This document shows positions 17,323 to 25,992 of a DNA stretch of 64,000 nucleotides, one piece after another. The stretch is from the NCBI RefSeq assembly GCF_001421565.1, contig NZ_LMKQ01000001.1:307277-371276 (forward strand), written 5' to 3'. The stretch comes from Agromyces sp. Leaf222 (GTDB taxonomy: Bacteria > Actinomycetota > Actinomycetes > Actinomycetales > Microbacteriaceae). The notes beneath the pieces were generated by a model, which searched no databases, was not told where the DNA came from, and saw only the letters and a list, made by a program, of their open reading frames with translations. Position 1 is the first letter of the stretch, and each line of letters opens with the position of its first letter. Made by a program: the position numbers and the translations under genes.

Positions 17323-18471
17323 ATGTCACGCGTGATCCTCTCCGCGCAGCATCCCCTCTCCGCCGGCCTCACGGGCGACTCGCGTCTCGTGCGCGCCTAT
17401 AGAGGAGAGCGGGCCGACACGACGCCCGTGTGGTTCATGCGCCAGGCCGGACGGTCGCTGCCCGAGTACCGCGACCTCCGCGTCGGCACCCGCATGCTCG
17501 ACGCCTGCCTCGACCCGGCCATGGCGAGCGAGATCACCCTGCAGCCCGTGCGCCGCCACAAGGTCGACGCCGGCATCTTCTTCAGCGACATCGTCGTGCC
17601 GCTGAAGCTCGTCGGCGTCGACGTCGAGATCCAGCCCGGTCGCGGCCCGGTCTTCGGCAGGGGCTACGCGGATGCCGCGGGCGTCGCCGAGCTGACGGCG
17701 ATCGACCCTGCAGGGCTCGACGCGGCATCCGCCCCCATCACCGAGGCCGTGCAGCGCACGATCGCCGAACTGAACACGACCGACAACGGGTCGGGCACGG
17801 CCACCCCGCTCATCGGCTTCGCGGGCGCGCCGTTCACGCTCGCCGCCTACCTCGCCGAGGGCGGTCCGTCGAAGGACCACCTCGCCGCCCGCACGCTCAT
17901 GCATGCGGACCCCGGCGCGTGGCGTGCGCTCATGGAGTGGACCGCCGAGCTCACCGGGCGGTTCCTGCGCACCCAGGTGCTCGCCGGGGCATCCGCCGCC
18001 CAGCTCTTCGACTCGTGGGCCGGCGCGCTCTCGCTCGCCGACTACGAGACCCACGTGGCGCCCGCCTCGGCGAAGGCGCTCGCCCACGTGCACGACCTCT
18101 CGTACGAGGTGACGGATGCCACGGGTGGGCGCTCGACCCGCGACGTGCCCGTCGTGCACTTCGGCGTCGGCACCGGCGAACTGCTCGGCGCGATGCACGG
18201 CATCGGCGTCGACACCGTGGGCGTCGACTACCGGGTGCCGCTGGATGTCGCGGTCGCCCGCATCGGCGAAGGCGTGCCCCTGCAGGGCAACCTCGATCCC
18301 GCCCTGCTCGCCGCCCCGTGGCCCGTGCTCGAGGCCGCGGTGCGCGACGTGCTGCGGCGCGGCACCGCGGCTCCGGCCCACGTCTTCAACCTCGGCCACG
18401 GCGTGCCGCCCGAGACCGACCCGACGGTGCTCACGCGCGTCGTCGAGCTCGTGCACGAGGCCGGCGCATGA
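17323..18471 (+). CDS. hemE: Uroporphyrinogen decarboxylase
   Basis: A 382-residue enzyme that decarboxylates uroporphyrinogen III to coproporphyrinogen III in the cytoplasm. Typical motifs are PVWFMRQAGRSLPEYR near residue 35, IFFSDIVVPLKLVG, GFAGAPFTLAAYL and a C-terminal NLGHGVPPETDP. ATG 17323 and GTG 17332 are both possible starts, and neither has a strong ribosome site. The TGA overlaps the hemY ATG by four bases, so hemE heads the forward haem operon. Confidence 0.97.
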   Translation: MSRVILSAQHPLSAGLTGDSRLVRAYRGERADTTPVWFMRQAGRSLPEYRDLRVGTRMLDACLDPAMASEITLQPVRRHKVDAGIFFSDIVVPLKLVGVDVEIQPGRGPVFGRGYADAAGVAELTAIDPAGLDAASAPITEAVQRTIAELNTTDNGSGTATPLIGFAGAPFTLAAYLAEGGPSKDHLAARTLMHADPGAWRALMEWTAELTGRFLRTQVLAGASAAQLFDSWAGALSLADYETHVAPASAKALAHVHDLSYEVTDATGGRSTRDVPVVHFGVGTGELLGAMHGIGVDTVGVDYRVPLDVAVARIGEGVPLQGNLDPALLAAPWPVLEAAVRDVLRRGTAAPAHVFNLGHGVPPETDPTVLTRVVELVHEAGA

Positions 18472-20036
18472 CCGACGGGCCCCGAGCGGCCGAGGAGCGC
18501 CGCACCACCGACGTCGTCGTGGTGGGCGGCGGCGTCGCCGGGCTCGTCTCGGCCCTCGAGTGCGCCAAGATCGGCCTGAAGGTCACGCTCCTCGAGCGCC
18601 GGGACGTGCTCGGCGGATGCGTCGGTCGCATCGAGCTCGACGGCCTCGTGCTCGACTCGGGCGCCGAGTCGTTCGCGACGCGCGGGGGAGCGGTCGCCGA
18701 GCTCATCGCCGAGCTCGGGCTCGCCGACGCCGTCGAATCGCCGAACCCCGCAGGGGCGTGGCTCGTGTGGCCGGCCGGCGGCCAGCGCGGCGTCGGCGCG
18801 AAGCTCGACGCGGCGCCGCTGCCGAAGACGGGCATGCTGGGCATCCCCGCGAACCCGCTCGGCGACGACGTGCGCCGCATCATCGGCTGGAACGGCTCGA
18901 GCCGTGCCTACCTCGATCGGCTCAAGCCGATCCTCCGCATCGGCCGCGCGCACAGCCTCGGCGAGCTCGTGCGCGACCGCATGGGCGAGGCGGTGCTGAA
19001 CCGACTCGTGACGCCGATCTCGGCCGGCGTGTACTCCACGAACCCCGACGACCTCGACCTCGACGTCGTCGCGCCGGGCCTGAACGAGGCGATGACCCGC
19101 ACGGGTTCGCTCTCGGGCGGGGTCGGCCAGCTGCTCGAGGAGCGCAAGGCCGGCACCGCCGTGCAGGGCCTCGCCGGCGGCATGCACACGCTCGTCGACG
19201 CGCTGCTCGCGCAACTCGCGCGCTTCGACGTCGACCTCGTCACGGGTGCCGACGTCACCGACCTCGCGCGCACCGACGACGGTTGGCGCGTGAGCGCGAC
19301 GGTCGCGGCCGCGGCCCGCGAGACCGAGCCGGAGACCGAGCTCGCCGCCGAGCCGACCCACGACGCCGCGACGGCGTCGGGCGGGTCGACGTTCGTCGTC
19401 GACGCGCGGTTCGCACTGCTCGCCTCGCCCGCGGCGGCTTCGCGCCACCTGCTCGTCGAGGCGCTCGAGGGCTGGTCGGAGGTCTCCGAGTGGAGGGCAG
19501 CGGCATCCGTCGAGATCGTGACGCTCGTGCTCGACGCGCCCGCCCTCGACGATGCGCCGCGGGGCACCGGCGTGCTGGTCGCCGCCGACGCCACGGGGGT
19601 CACCGCGAAGGCGCTGACGCACTCGACGGCGAAGTGGTCGTGGCTGGCGGCCCGCGCCGAAGGCCGTCACGTCGTGCGGCTCTCGTACGGGCGTGCGGGC
19701 GAGCCGAACCCGCTCGACGGGCTCTCCGACGCCGACCTGCGCGCGCTCGTGCTCGCCGACGCATCGGCGCTGCTCGGGGTCGCCCTCGACGACGCGGCGA
19801 TCCGCGCCCTCGGGCGTGCCGCCTGGCGCGACGCCCTGTCGCAGGCGACCATCGGACAGCGCGACCGGGTGCGCGCCCTCGAGGAGGCGCTCGCCGCCGA
19901 GCCCGGCATCGAGGTGACCGGCTCGTGGGTCGCCGGCACCGGACTCGCCTCGGTCGTTCCGCATGCGATCGCGGCCGCCGCGCGCATCCGCCACCTCGCC
20001 GTCGGACCGTCGACGGGCACCGCCGCGAACGCATAG
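18468..20036 (+). CDS. hemY: Coproporphyrinogen III / protoporphyrinogen oxidase
   Basis: A 522-residue FAD enzyme that oxidises the porphyrinogen ring; in Actinobacteria the physiological reaction is coproporphyrinogen III to coproporphyrin III (CgoX). The N-terminal dinucleotide fold VVVVGGGVAGLVSALECAK, the LERRDVLGGCVG segment, the VQGLAGGMHTLVDAL region and the C-terminal FAD motif (TGSWVAGTGLASVVPHA) are visible. A Glu/Thr/Ala-rich insertion at about 283-303 is variable. ATGA overlap with hemE indicates coupling. The neighbouring hemQ and hemH support the coproporphyrin route. Confidence 0.95.
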   Translation: MTDGPRAAEERRTTDVVVVGGGVAGLVSALECAKIGLKVTLLERRDVLGGCVGRIELDGLVLDSGAESFATRGGAVAELIAELGLADAVESPNPAGAWLVWPAGGQRGVGAKLDAAPLPKTGMLGIPANPLGDDVRRIIGWNGSSRAYLDRLKPILRIGRAHSLGELVRDRMGEAVLNRLVTPISAGVYSTNPDDLDLDVVAPGLNEAMTRTGSLSGGVGQLLEERKAGTAVQGLAGGMHTLVDALLAQLARFDVDLVTGADVTDLARTDDGWRVSATVAAAARETEPETELAAEPTHDAATASGGSTFVVDARFALLASPAAASRHLLVEALEGWSEVSEWRAAASVEIVTLVLDAPALDDAPRGTGVLVAADATGVTAKALTHSTAKWSWLAARAEGRHVVRLSYGRAGEPNPLDGLSDADLRALVLADASALLGVALDDAAIRALGRAAWRDALSQATIGQRDRVRALEEALAAEPGIEVTGSWVAGTGLASVVPHAIAAAARIRHLAVGPSTGTAANA

Positions 20037-20067
20037 CCGAGGCGGCATACTTTCAGCCGCAACCCCC

Positions 20068-20095
20068 TTGCGCGAGACGTCGCGGGGTCTACGCT
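20068..20095 (+). promoter_or_regulatory. Internal promoter TTGCGC-16-TACGCT
   Basis: A -35-like TTGCGC (20068-20073) and a -10-like TACGCT (20090-20095) lie in the 100-bp gap after hemY. They would start a transcript about 35 nt before the YtxH-like gene. Confidence 0.45.
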
Positions 20096-20136
20096 GGAAT
20101 GACGTCGCACAACGCGCTGTGGGGAATGGGGTGCAC

Positions 20137-20586
20137 ATGAAGGGCAAGATCCTCTTCGTCGTCGGGGTCGGTGTCGGGTACGTGCTCGGCACGCGCGCCG
20201 GCCGCGAGCGCTACGAGCAGATCAAGAGCGCCGCCGAGAGCGTGTGGAACACGCCGACCGTGCAGAAGGGCGTCGACTCCGCGAAGGAGTTCGCCATGGC
20301 CCGCGTCGGCAGCGTGAGCGATGCCGTGCTCGACAACGTCAAGTCGTTCGTCGGCAACGCGACCAAGGCCTCCGGCGCCTCCAAGCAAGACGTGCGCTCG
20401 ACCGCCCGCTCGGCGAAGGACGGCGTCTCGAAGGCGGCCTCGGCCGCGCGCGACGCGGTCGACGAGGCGGCGTCCAAGATCGACGACGTCATCGACGAGG
20501 CGGCCGATGCGGCCGAGGCCTCGGCGACGCCCGCCGCGAAGCCGGCGCGCAAGCCCGCCGCGAAGCCGCGCACGACGAAGTCCTGA
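20137..20586 (+). CDS. YtxH-like membrane-associated protein
   Basis: A 149-residue protein that starts with one hydrophobic segment (KILFVVGVGVGYVLGTRAG). It continues as an Ala/Lys/Asp-rich, probably helical or coiled-coil region (VDSAKEFAMARV, AARDAVDEAASK) and ends in a basic Lys/Pro tail. This is the layout of YtxH/general-stress-type proteins; the function is unknown. An in-frame GTG at 20131 is an alternative start. It is followed by two more small membrane proteins on the same strand. Confidence 0.82.
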   Translation: MKGKILFVVGVGVGYVLGTRAGRERYEQIKSAAESVWNTPTVQKGVDSAKEFAMARVGSVSDAVLDNVKSFVGNATKASGASKQDVRSTARSAKDGVSKAASAARDAVDEAASKIDDVIDEAADAAEASATPAAKPARKPAAKPRTTKS

Positions 20587-20599
20587 GGCGGGATCGATC

Positions 20600-21004
20600 A
20601 TGCCCGTACCCACGAACGACGATCGGTCGCTGTTCCAACTGATCGGCGAGCTGCCAGACACGGTCTCCACGCTGATCCGCGCCGAGATCGACCAGGTCAA
20701 GGCCGAGATCTCCTACAAGCTCAAGCACTTCGGCATCGGCGCCGGGCTCGTCGCCGGGGCCGGCGTGGTCGGCATCTTCCTGCTGTTCACCCTCATCACG
20801 GCCGCGATCTTCGCGTTCGCCCTGGTGATGCCCCCGTGGGCGGCCGCGCTCACCGTCGGCGGCATCCTGCTGCTCATCATCGCGGTGCTCCTCTGGATCG
20901 CGTATGTCAACTTCAAGCGCGGCAGCGCACCGCTCGAGTCCGTCGAGAGCCTCAAGGCCGATCTCGACGCGCTGAAGGGAACGGGTGACTATGACCGCCG
21001 TTGA
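20600..21004 (+). CDS. Phage-holin-superfamily III type membrane protein (DUF1469-like)
   Basis: A 134-residue protein with an amphipathic N-terminal part (SLFQLIGELPDTVSTLIRAE) and two membrane helices (about 50-75 and 80-105). This matches the actinobacterial phage-holin family (DUF1469). The name comes from fold similarity; no phage genes are near, so a host envelope role is more likely. The gene overlaps the next one by 14 bases. Confidence 0.85.
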   Translation: MPVPTNDDRSLFQLIGELPDTVSTLIRAEIDQVKAEISYKLKHFGIGAGLVAGAGVVGIFLLFTLITAAIFAFALVMPPWAAALTVGGILLLIIAVLLWIAYVNFKRGSAPLESVESLKADLDALKGTGDYDRR

Positions 21005-21299
21005 CGTACCCACGCCCTCGAAGCGCACCGAGAAGGAGCGCGAGCGCAACCTCACCCGCGTGCAGGCGCGCGTCGCGTCCGAGCGGGCGCGCGCCGACTT
21101 CGCCCAGACGCTGAACGCGCTCGAAGACAAGCTCAACCTGCCGAAGCAGGCCAAGCGCAAGGGTCGAGCGCTCAGGGCGAAGATCGACCGCATGGCCGAC
21201 GAGGCGCCGGGCACGCTCGTCGCGGTCGCCGCCGGTGCGATCACGGTGATCGGCGTGGGCGTCTGGCTCATCGTGCGCGCGTCGATCTCCGACGACTGA
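20991..21299 (+). CDS. DUF3618 domain protein
   Basis: A 102-residue protein. A charged helical region (SKRTEKERERNLTRVQARVASER, then LNALEDKLNLPKQ) leads to a single C-terminal membrane helix (TLVAVAAGAITVIGVGVWLIV). This is the DUF3618 pattern. GAAGGGA lies 10 nt before ATG 20991; a GTG at 20985 is the alternative start. The YtxH-like, holin-like and DUF3618 proteins commonly occur as a set in Actinobacteria, probably at the membrane, with unknown function. Confidence 0.82.
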   Translation: MTAVDVPTPSKRTEKERERNLTRVQARVASERARADFAQTLNALEDKLNLPKQAKRKGRALRAKIDRMADEAPGTLVAVAAGAITVIGVGVWLIVRASISDD

Positions 21300-21315
21300 A
21301 ACGACTGAGCGGCCC

Positions 21316-21981
21316 ATGAGCCGAGCGGATGCCGCGGCCGAAGCCGCGCGCAACGCGACCGCCGTCGACCGCGTGGCCGACGCGGTGCGCGACGAGATCC
21401 TGAGCGGCCGTCTCGCGGCGGGCGAACCGCTCCGCGAGGAGGCGGCCGCGGCCCGCCACGCCGTCTCGCGGCACACCGTGCGCGCGGCGTTCCAGCGGCT
21501 TGCGAGCGAGCGCCTCGCCGTCGCGCTGCCGTATCGCGGGGTGCGGGTCGCGGCGTTCGGCCGTGACGAGATCCTCGCCCTGCAGCAGTTGCGTTCGGCG
21601 CTCGAGGCCGAGGCCATCCGCATCGCGCGCGAGCGATACGGCACGGCCTGGCCCGACGAGGTGCTGCGACCCGCGCTCGACGCGCTCGGGCGGCTCGCGG
21701 CATCCGCCGACTGGCTCGACGCCGAGCGCGTGCACCTCGAGCTGCACACGGCGCTCGTCGCGGCATCCGAAAGCCCTCGCATCATCGAGGCGCACGCCGC
21801 GCTCGGCAGCGAGATGCTGCTCTTACTGCTGCACGTGCGCCCGCACTACACGCTCGAGTCGCTGGTGGCCGAGCACCGGGCACTCGTCGACGAGGTGCAG
21901 GCGCGGGGGCCCGACGCGATCCGCGAGCACCTCGAGCACTCGACCGCGCTACTGGTGGGCCCGCAGCCGGTCAACCCGTAG
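21316..21981 (+). CDS. GntR family transcriptional regulator (FCD type)
   Basis: A 221-residue regulator. The N-terminal winged helix (VADAVRDEILSGRLAAGEPLREE, then VSRHTVRAAFQRLASERL) is followed by an all-helical FCD-type ligand domain (LQQLRSALEAEAIRIA, LVAEHRALVDEV). The expected metal-binding histidines are only partly kept (HLELHTALV, EHRAL), so the effector is not predicted. It lies 16 bp after the DUF3618 gene and 53 bp before hemQ on the same strand, an unusual place for a regulator inside a biosynthetic run. It may control its neighbours, but no operator was proven. Confidence 0.88.
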   Translation: MSRADAAAEAARNATAVDRVADAVRDEILSGRLAAGEPLREEAAAARHAVSRHTVRAAFQRLASERLAVALPYRGVRVAAFGRDEILALQQLRSALEAEAIRIARERYGTAWPDEVLRPALDALGRLAASADWLDAERVHLELHTALVAASESPRIIEAHAALGSEMLLLLLHVRPHYTLESLVAEHRALVDEVQARGPDAIREHLEHSTALLVGPQPVNP

Positions 21982-21989
21982 GCGGATCC

Positions 21990-22007
21990 TCGGCATTTTT
22001 TGGCCGA
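21990..22007 (+). promoter_or_regulatory. Inverted repeat TCGGC-N8-GCCGA with T6 tract, upstream of hemQ
   Basis: TCGGC (21990-21994) and GCCGA (22003-22007) flank ATTTTTTG. A run of six T is rare in this GC-rich window. It lies 28 nt before the hemQ start and after the GntR gene; it could be an operator, a promoter element or a weak terminator of the GntR gene. Confidence 0.35.
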
Positions 22008-22034
22008 TGACGTCGAAAGGGGGAGACTAGGAAC

Positions 22035-22772
22035 ATGTCATCCCCCGCTGCCGAAGCGGCAGCCGACGCGCTCCAGACCGAATCCGACGCCGAGCAGTCT
22101 CCTGTGGGTTACACGGTGTTCGCAGTGCTCCGCCGCGATCCCGCACGCCCAGACGACCTCGACGGCCACGATGTTCCACGTTTCGTCACGGAACTCGACG
22201 GCATGATCGCCGTCGTCGAGGAGGAGGGCGTGACCGTTCGCGGCATCTACGACGTCTCCGGACTCCGCGCCGACGCCGACGTGATGCTGTGGCTGCACGG
22301 CGACACCGCCGAGGGCCTGCAGTGGGCGCTGCGCGAGCTGCGCCGCTCCCGCCTGCTCCGTGCGCTGCTGCCGACGTGGAACGCCATGGGCGTGCACCGC
22401 GACGCCGAGTTCAACAAGGCGCACGTGCCCGGGTTCCTCCGCGGCATCGAGCCGAAGGACTGGCTCACGATCTACCCGTTCGTGCGCAGCTACGAGTGGT
22501 ACCTGCTCGACCCGGCCGAGCGCGGGCGCATGCTCGCCGAGCACGGGCGCAAGGGCGCCTCGTTCCGCGGCGTGGTGGCGAACACCGTCTCGGCGTTCGC
22601 CCTCGGCGACTACGAGTGGCTGCTGCCCATGGAGGCCGACGAGCTCACCGACCTCGTCGACATGATGCGCGACCTGCGCGCGACCGACGCCCGCCGCCAT
22701 GTGCGCGACGAGCTGCCCTTCTACACGGGCCGTCGCATCTCGACCGCCGAGCTCGTGGAGGTGCTGCAGTAA
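22035..22772 (+). CDS. hemQ: Coproheme decarboxylase (chlorite-dismutase family)
   Basis: A 245-residue enzyme that decarboxylates iron coproporphyrin III to haem b using hydrogen peroxide, the last step of the coproporphyrin pathway. Family signs are a ferredoxin-like repeat pattern, PKDWLTIYPFVRSYEWYLL with Tyr147 as the likely radical tyrosine of the actinobacterial type, and ARGVVANTVSAF-like and PMEADELTDLVDMMRDLR segments. AAGGGGGAG precedes the ATG. The stop overlaps the hemH start (TAATG). Confidence 0.96.
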   Translation: MSSPAAEAAADALQTESDAEQSPVGYTVFAVLRRDPARPDDLDGHDVPRFVTELDGMIAVVEEEGVTVRGIYDVSGLRADADVMLWLHGDTAEGLQWALRELRRSRLLRALLPTWNAMGVHRDAEFNKAHVPGFLRGIEPKDWLTIYPFVRSYEWYLLDPAERGRMLAEHGRKGASFRGVVANTVSAFALGDYEWLLPMEADELTDLVDMMRDLRATDARRHVRDELPFYTGRRISTAELVEVLQ

Positions 22773-24034
22773 TGGCGGCCGTCAACCTCGGTTCGACCGG
22801 TGCGGATGCCGCGGGCACGACGCCTCGTGGCCGCAAGCCGGCCCCCGCGGCATCCGCTCCGTGCGCTGCCGGCGCGATCGTGCCCGGCGCGACCCCCGCC
22901 GCCCAGGGCGGCGCCGAGCACGTGACCGAGCCGGTCGCGTACGACGCGATCCTGCTCGCCGGCTTCGGCGGGCCAGAGGGCCAGGACGACGTGATCCCGT
23001 TCCTCCGCAACGTCACGAGCGGGCGCGGCATCCCCGACGAACGACTCGAGGAGGTGGCGCACCACTACCGCCACTTCGACGGCATCAGCCCCATCAACGA
23101 GCAGAACCGCGTGCTGAAGGCCGCGCTCGAGGTCGAGCTCGCGAGCCGCGGCATCGACCTGCCCGTGCTGTGGGGCAACCGCAACTGGGACCCGTACCTC
23201 AACGACGCGCTCGACGAGGCGAAGGCCGCAGGCCACACGAAGCTCATCGCGATCGCGACGAGCGCGTACAGCTCGTACTCGAGCTGCCGGCAGTACCGCG
23301 AGGACTTCGCCGACGCGCTCGACGACACGGACCTCGGCGACGTGATCCAGATCGACAAGGTGCGCCAGTTCTTCGACCACCCCGGCTTCGTGACGCCGTT
23401 CATCGACGGCGTGCGCGATGGCATCGCGGGGCTCGTGGCGGCGAACCCGGGCCTGAACCCGGTCACCGACATCGAGGTGCTCTTCGCGACGCACTCCATC
23501 CCGTCGACGGATGCCGCGAAGTCCGGCCCCGCCGAGCGAGGGTTCGGCGAGGGCGGCGCGTACGCCGCACAGCACCGCGCCGTGGCCGAGGTCGTCATGC
23601 GCGACGCCGGCGCGGGCGACGTGCCGTGGCAGCTCGTCTACCAGTCCCGTTCTGGCCCGCCCTCGATGCCGTGGCTCGAGCCCGACATCAACGATGCGAT
23701 CGCCGAACTGCCGGCCGCCGGCCGCAAGGCGATCGTGATCGTGCCGCTCGGCTTCGTCAGCGACCACATGGAGGTGCTCTGGGACCTCGACAACGAGGCG
23801 CTCGAGACCGCCGGCGAGCACGGGCTCGAGGCCGTTCGCGTGCCGACGCCCGGCACGCACCCCGCGTACGTCGCCGGCCTGGTCGACCTCGTGCTCGAGC
23901 GCGTCAACGGCACCCCGGTCGCCGAGCGCCCCGCCGTCACCGAGCTCGGCCCCTGGTACGACGTGTGCCGCCCCGGTTGCTGCGAGAACGTGCGCCTCGG
24001 GTTCCGCCCGGCGCTTGCAGGGATCGCGCCGTGA
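22772..24034 (+). CDS. hemH: Ferrochelatase (coproporphyrin ferrochelatase)
   Basis: A 420-residue enzyme that inserts Fe(II) into coproporphyrin III (CpfC). Motifs are AILLAGFGGPEG, HFDGISPINEQN, ATSAYSSYSSCRQYRED, VLFATHSIPSTD (metal-site histidine), WQLVYQSRSGPP and VPLGFVSDHMEVLWDLD. The C-terminal VCRPGCCENVR plus the internal SSCRQ cysteine fit the four ligands of the [2Fe-2S] cluster known in actinobacterial enzymes. The first 50 residues are a low-complexity Ala/Pro/Gly extension that begins at the TAATG overlap with hemQ; the real start could be later. The TGA overlaps the hemC GTG. Confidence 0.96.
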   Translation: MAAVNLGSTGADAAGTTPRGRKPAPAASAPCAAGAIVPGATPAAQGGAEHVTEPVAYDAILLAGFGGPEGQDDVIPFLRNVTSGRGIPDERLEEVAHHYRHFDGISPINEQNRVLKAALEVELASRGIDLPVLWGNRNWDPYLNDALDEAKAAGHTKLIAIATSAYSSYSSCRQYREDFADALDDTDLGDVIQIDKVRQFFDHPGFVTPFIDGVRDGIAGLVAANPGLNPVTDIEVLFATHSIPSTDAAKSGPAERGFGEGGAYAAQHRAVAEVVMRDAGAGDVPWQLVYQSRSGPPSMPWLEPDINDAIAELPAAGRKAIVIVPLGFVSDHMEVLWDLDNEALETAGEHGLEAVRVPTPGTHPAYVAGLVDLVLERVNGTPVAERPAVTELGPWYDVCRPGCCENVRLGFRPALAGIAP

Positions 24035-25023
24035 GCGGCGGTGCGGGCGGCAGCGGTCGCGCCGGGTCCGGCGGCGTGATCCGCGTCGGCACGAGGGCGA
24101 GCGCGCTCGCGATGGCGCAGACGCAGCAGATCGCCGAGCGACTCGGCGCTGCGGCCAAGGCCGAGATCGAGCTCGTGCCCGTCACGACCGAGGGCGACGT
24201 CTCCCGCGCCTCGCTCGCCTCGCTCGGCGGCACCGGCGTCTTCGTCACTGCACTCCGCGACGCGCTGCTCGCCGGCCGCTGCGACGTCGTGGTGCACTCC
24301 ATGAAGGACCTCCCGACGGCCGACCACGAGGGTCTCCGCCTCGGCGCGGTGCCGAAGCGCGCGGATGCCCGCGACGCGCTCTGCGCCCGCGACGGCCTCT
24401 CGCTCGAGGAGCTGCCCCAAGGCGCCCGCGTCGGCACTGGTTCGCCGCGCCGCATCGCCCAGCTGCTCGCCGTGCGCCCCGACCTCGAGGTGCTCGACAT
24501 CCGCGGCAACGTCGACACGCGCCTCGGCAAGGTCGAGTCCGGCGAACTCGACGCCGTGCTGCTCGCCGCCGCCGGACTCGCCCGCCTCGGGCGATCGGAT
24601 GCCGCGACCGAGCTGCTCTCGCTCGATTCGTGGCCCACCGCCGCCGCGCAGGGAGCCCTCGCGATCGAGGTGCGTCGCGAACGCGGCGACCGTGCCCTCG
24701 AGCAGGCGCTCGAGGCCGTCGACCACCGATCCACCCGCGCCATGGCGCTCGCCGAACGCCTCGTGCTGGCCGGACTCGAGGCCGGATGCGCGGCCCCGGT
24801 CGGCGTCACCGCGTTCCTCGAGGACGAACTTCTGTTCCTCAGCGCGAGCGTGTACAGTGCCGACGGGGCCCGGCGCATCACCAGTTCGCATGCCGCGACC
24901 CCTGAGAGCCGCTCGGCTGCCGATCTGGCGGAGGCGGCTCGCGATGTCGCCGATCGCGCCGTCGCAGAACTCCTCGGCAACGGTGCCGCTGAATTGGCTG
25001 CTGCTGCTCCGGAGGAATCGTGA
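24031..25023 (+). CDS. hemC: Hydroxymethylbilane synthase (porphobilinogen deaminase)
   Basis: A 330-residue enzyme that joins four porphobilinogens into hydroxymethylbilane. Seen are VIRVGTRASALAMAQTQQ, the substrate-site VVHSMKDLPT, RVGTGSPRRIAQL, LDIRGNVDTRLGK, and the dipyrromethane attachment cysteine Cys253 in AGLEAGCAAPVGV. A short Gly-rich leader precedes the conserved start. GTGA overlaps couple it to hemH upstream and hemD downstream. Confidence 0.97.
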   Translation: MSGGAGGSGRAGSGGVIRVGTRASALAMAQTQQIAERLGAAAKAEIELVPVTTEGDVSRASLASLGGTGVFVTALRDALLAGRCDVVVHSMKDLPTADHEGLRLGAVPKRADARDALCARDGLSLEELPQGARVGTGSPRRIAQLLAVRPDLEVLDIRGNVDTRLGKVESGELDAVLLAAAGLARLGRSDAATELLSLDSWPTAAAQGALAIEVRRERGDRALEQALEAVDHRSTRAMALAERLVLAGLEAGCAAPVGVTAFLEDELLFLSASVYSADGARRITSSHAATPESRSAADLAEAARDVADRAVAELLGNGAAELAAAAPEES

Positions 25024-25832
25024 CCGAATTCGAACCCGTCACCGGGGTCATCGGGCTGCCCTCCCGCTCCGGCAAGCCGCTCGCCGGCTGGCGCGTGCTC
25101 GTGCCGCGCGGCGGGCCGTGGGGCGACGGCGTCGCCGGCGCCCTCCGCGCCCGCGGAGCCGCGCCGATCATCGCCCCGCTCATCAACTTCGCGCCGACCG
25201 ACGACCAGCCCGCACTCGAGGCGGCGCTCGCGAAGCTCGCCGCCGGCGGCTTCGACTGGCTCACCATCACGAGCGCCACCACGGTCGACGTGCTCTCGTC
25301 GTACCACGCCGTCATCCCGGAGACCACGAGGGTCGCCGCCGTCGGTGAGACGACCGCGGCCGCTCTCGTGGCCGCCGGATACCACGCCGACATCGTCCCG
25401 TCCGAAGACAACTCGGCCAAGGGCCTGCTCGAGGAGTGGGAGGCCGCGACCGAGGGCGCCCAGGGCCTCCGGGTGCTCGCGCTGCGCTCCGCGATCGCCA
25501 AGCAGGTGCTCTCGATCGGCCTCGCCGAGGCCGGCCACAGCGTCGAGGCGGTCGTCGCCTACCGCACCATCGGCGTGCCGGTCGCGCAGAAGGTCATCGA
25601 CGACGTTCGCAACGGTCGGGTCAACGCGGTGCTCGTGACCTCCGGAAGTGTGGCCGAGCAGGTGCAGCAGCAGCTGGGCCCGATCCCCGAGTCGATCCTC
25701 GTCGCGGCCATCGGCCCGCAGACCCGGCGCGACGCGGCCGAGCTCGGACTCCGCGTCGACGTCGTCGCCCATGAGCGCAGCGCCGAGTCGCTCATCGAGG
25801 CGGTCGTCGACGCCGCGACGGCGCACGCCTGA
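25020..25832 (+). CDS. hemD: Uroporphyrinogen-III synthase
   Basis: A 270-residue enzyme that cyclises hydroxymethylbilane with inversion of ring D. The family is divergent, but the two-domain pattern is clear: WRVLVPRGGPWGD near the N-terminus, FDWLTITSATTVDVL, VAAVGETTAAAL, and later VNAVLVTSGSVAEQV and AIGPQTRRDAAELG. The GTG overlaps the hemC stop, and it is the last gene before a strong terminator. Confidence 0.93.
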   Translation: MTEFEPVTGVIGLPSRSGKPLAGWRVLVPRGGPWGDGVAGALRARGAAPIIAPLINFAPTDDQPALEAALAKLAAGGFDWLTITSATTVDVLSSYHAVIPETTRVAAVGETTAAALVAAGYHADIVPSEDNSAKGLLEEWEAATEGAQGLRVLALRSAIAKQVLSIGLAEAGHSVEAVVAYRTIGVPVAQKVIDDVRNGRVNAVLVTSGSVAEQVQQQLGPIPESILVAAIGPQTRRDAAELGLRVDVVAHERSAESLIEAVVDAATAHA

Positions 25833-25862
25833 CCCGTCAGGTCTGACGCGGTTCCTTCTGGC

Positions 25863-25918
25863 GCAGGAAATCAGGCCCCATCCCCGCTGACAGCGGGGGA
25901 TGGGGCCGAATTTCCTGC
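25863..25918. terminator. Bidirectional terminator hairpin after hemD
   Basis: A long imperfect palindrome. The inner arms are 25874-25889 and 25891-25907 (16 bp with one bulged G). The outer arms GCAGGAAAT (25863-25871) and ATTTCCTGC (25910-25918) are exact complements. It sits between hemD and the convergent secreted beta-propeller gene, so it can end both transcripts. Confidence 0.85.
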
Positions 25919-25992
25919 ACGAGCGTCAAGTGTGGTGGGCCGGAAGGCGAGCGCCACGCGGCGGCACGCCTCCCGGGCCGGTTCCAGCAGCG

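Noticed and set aside
20600..21004. Prophage remnant suggested by the holin-like gene
   Set aside because: No endolysin, integrase or structural genes are nearby; this holin family is common in host genomes beside YtxH/DUF3618 genes.
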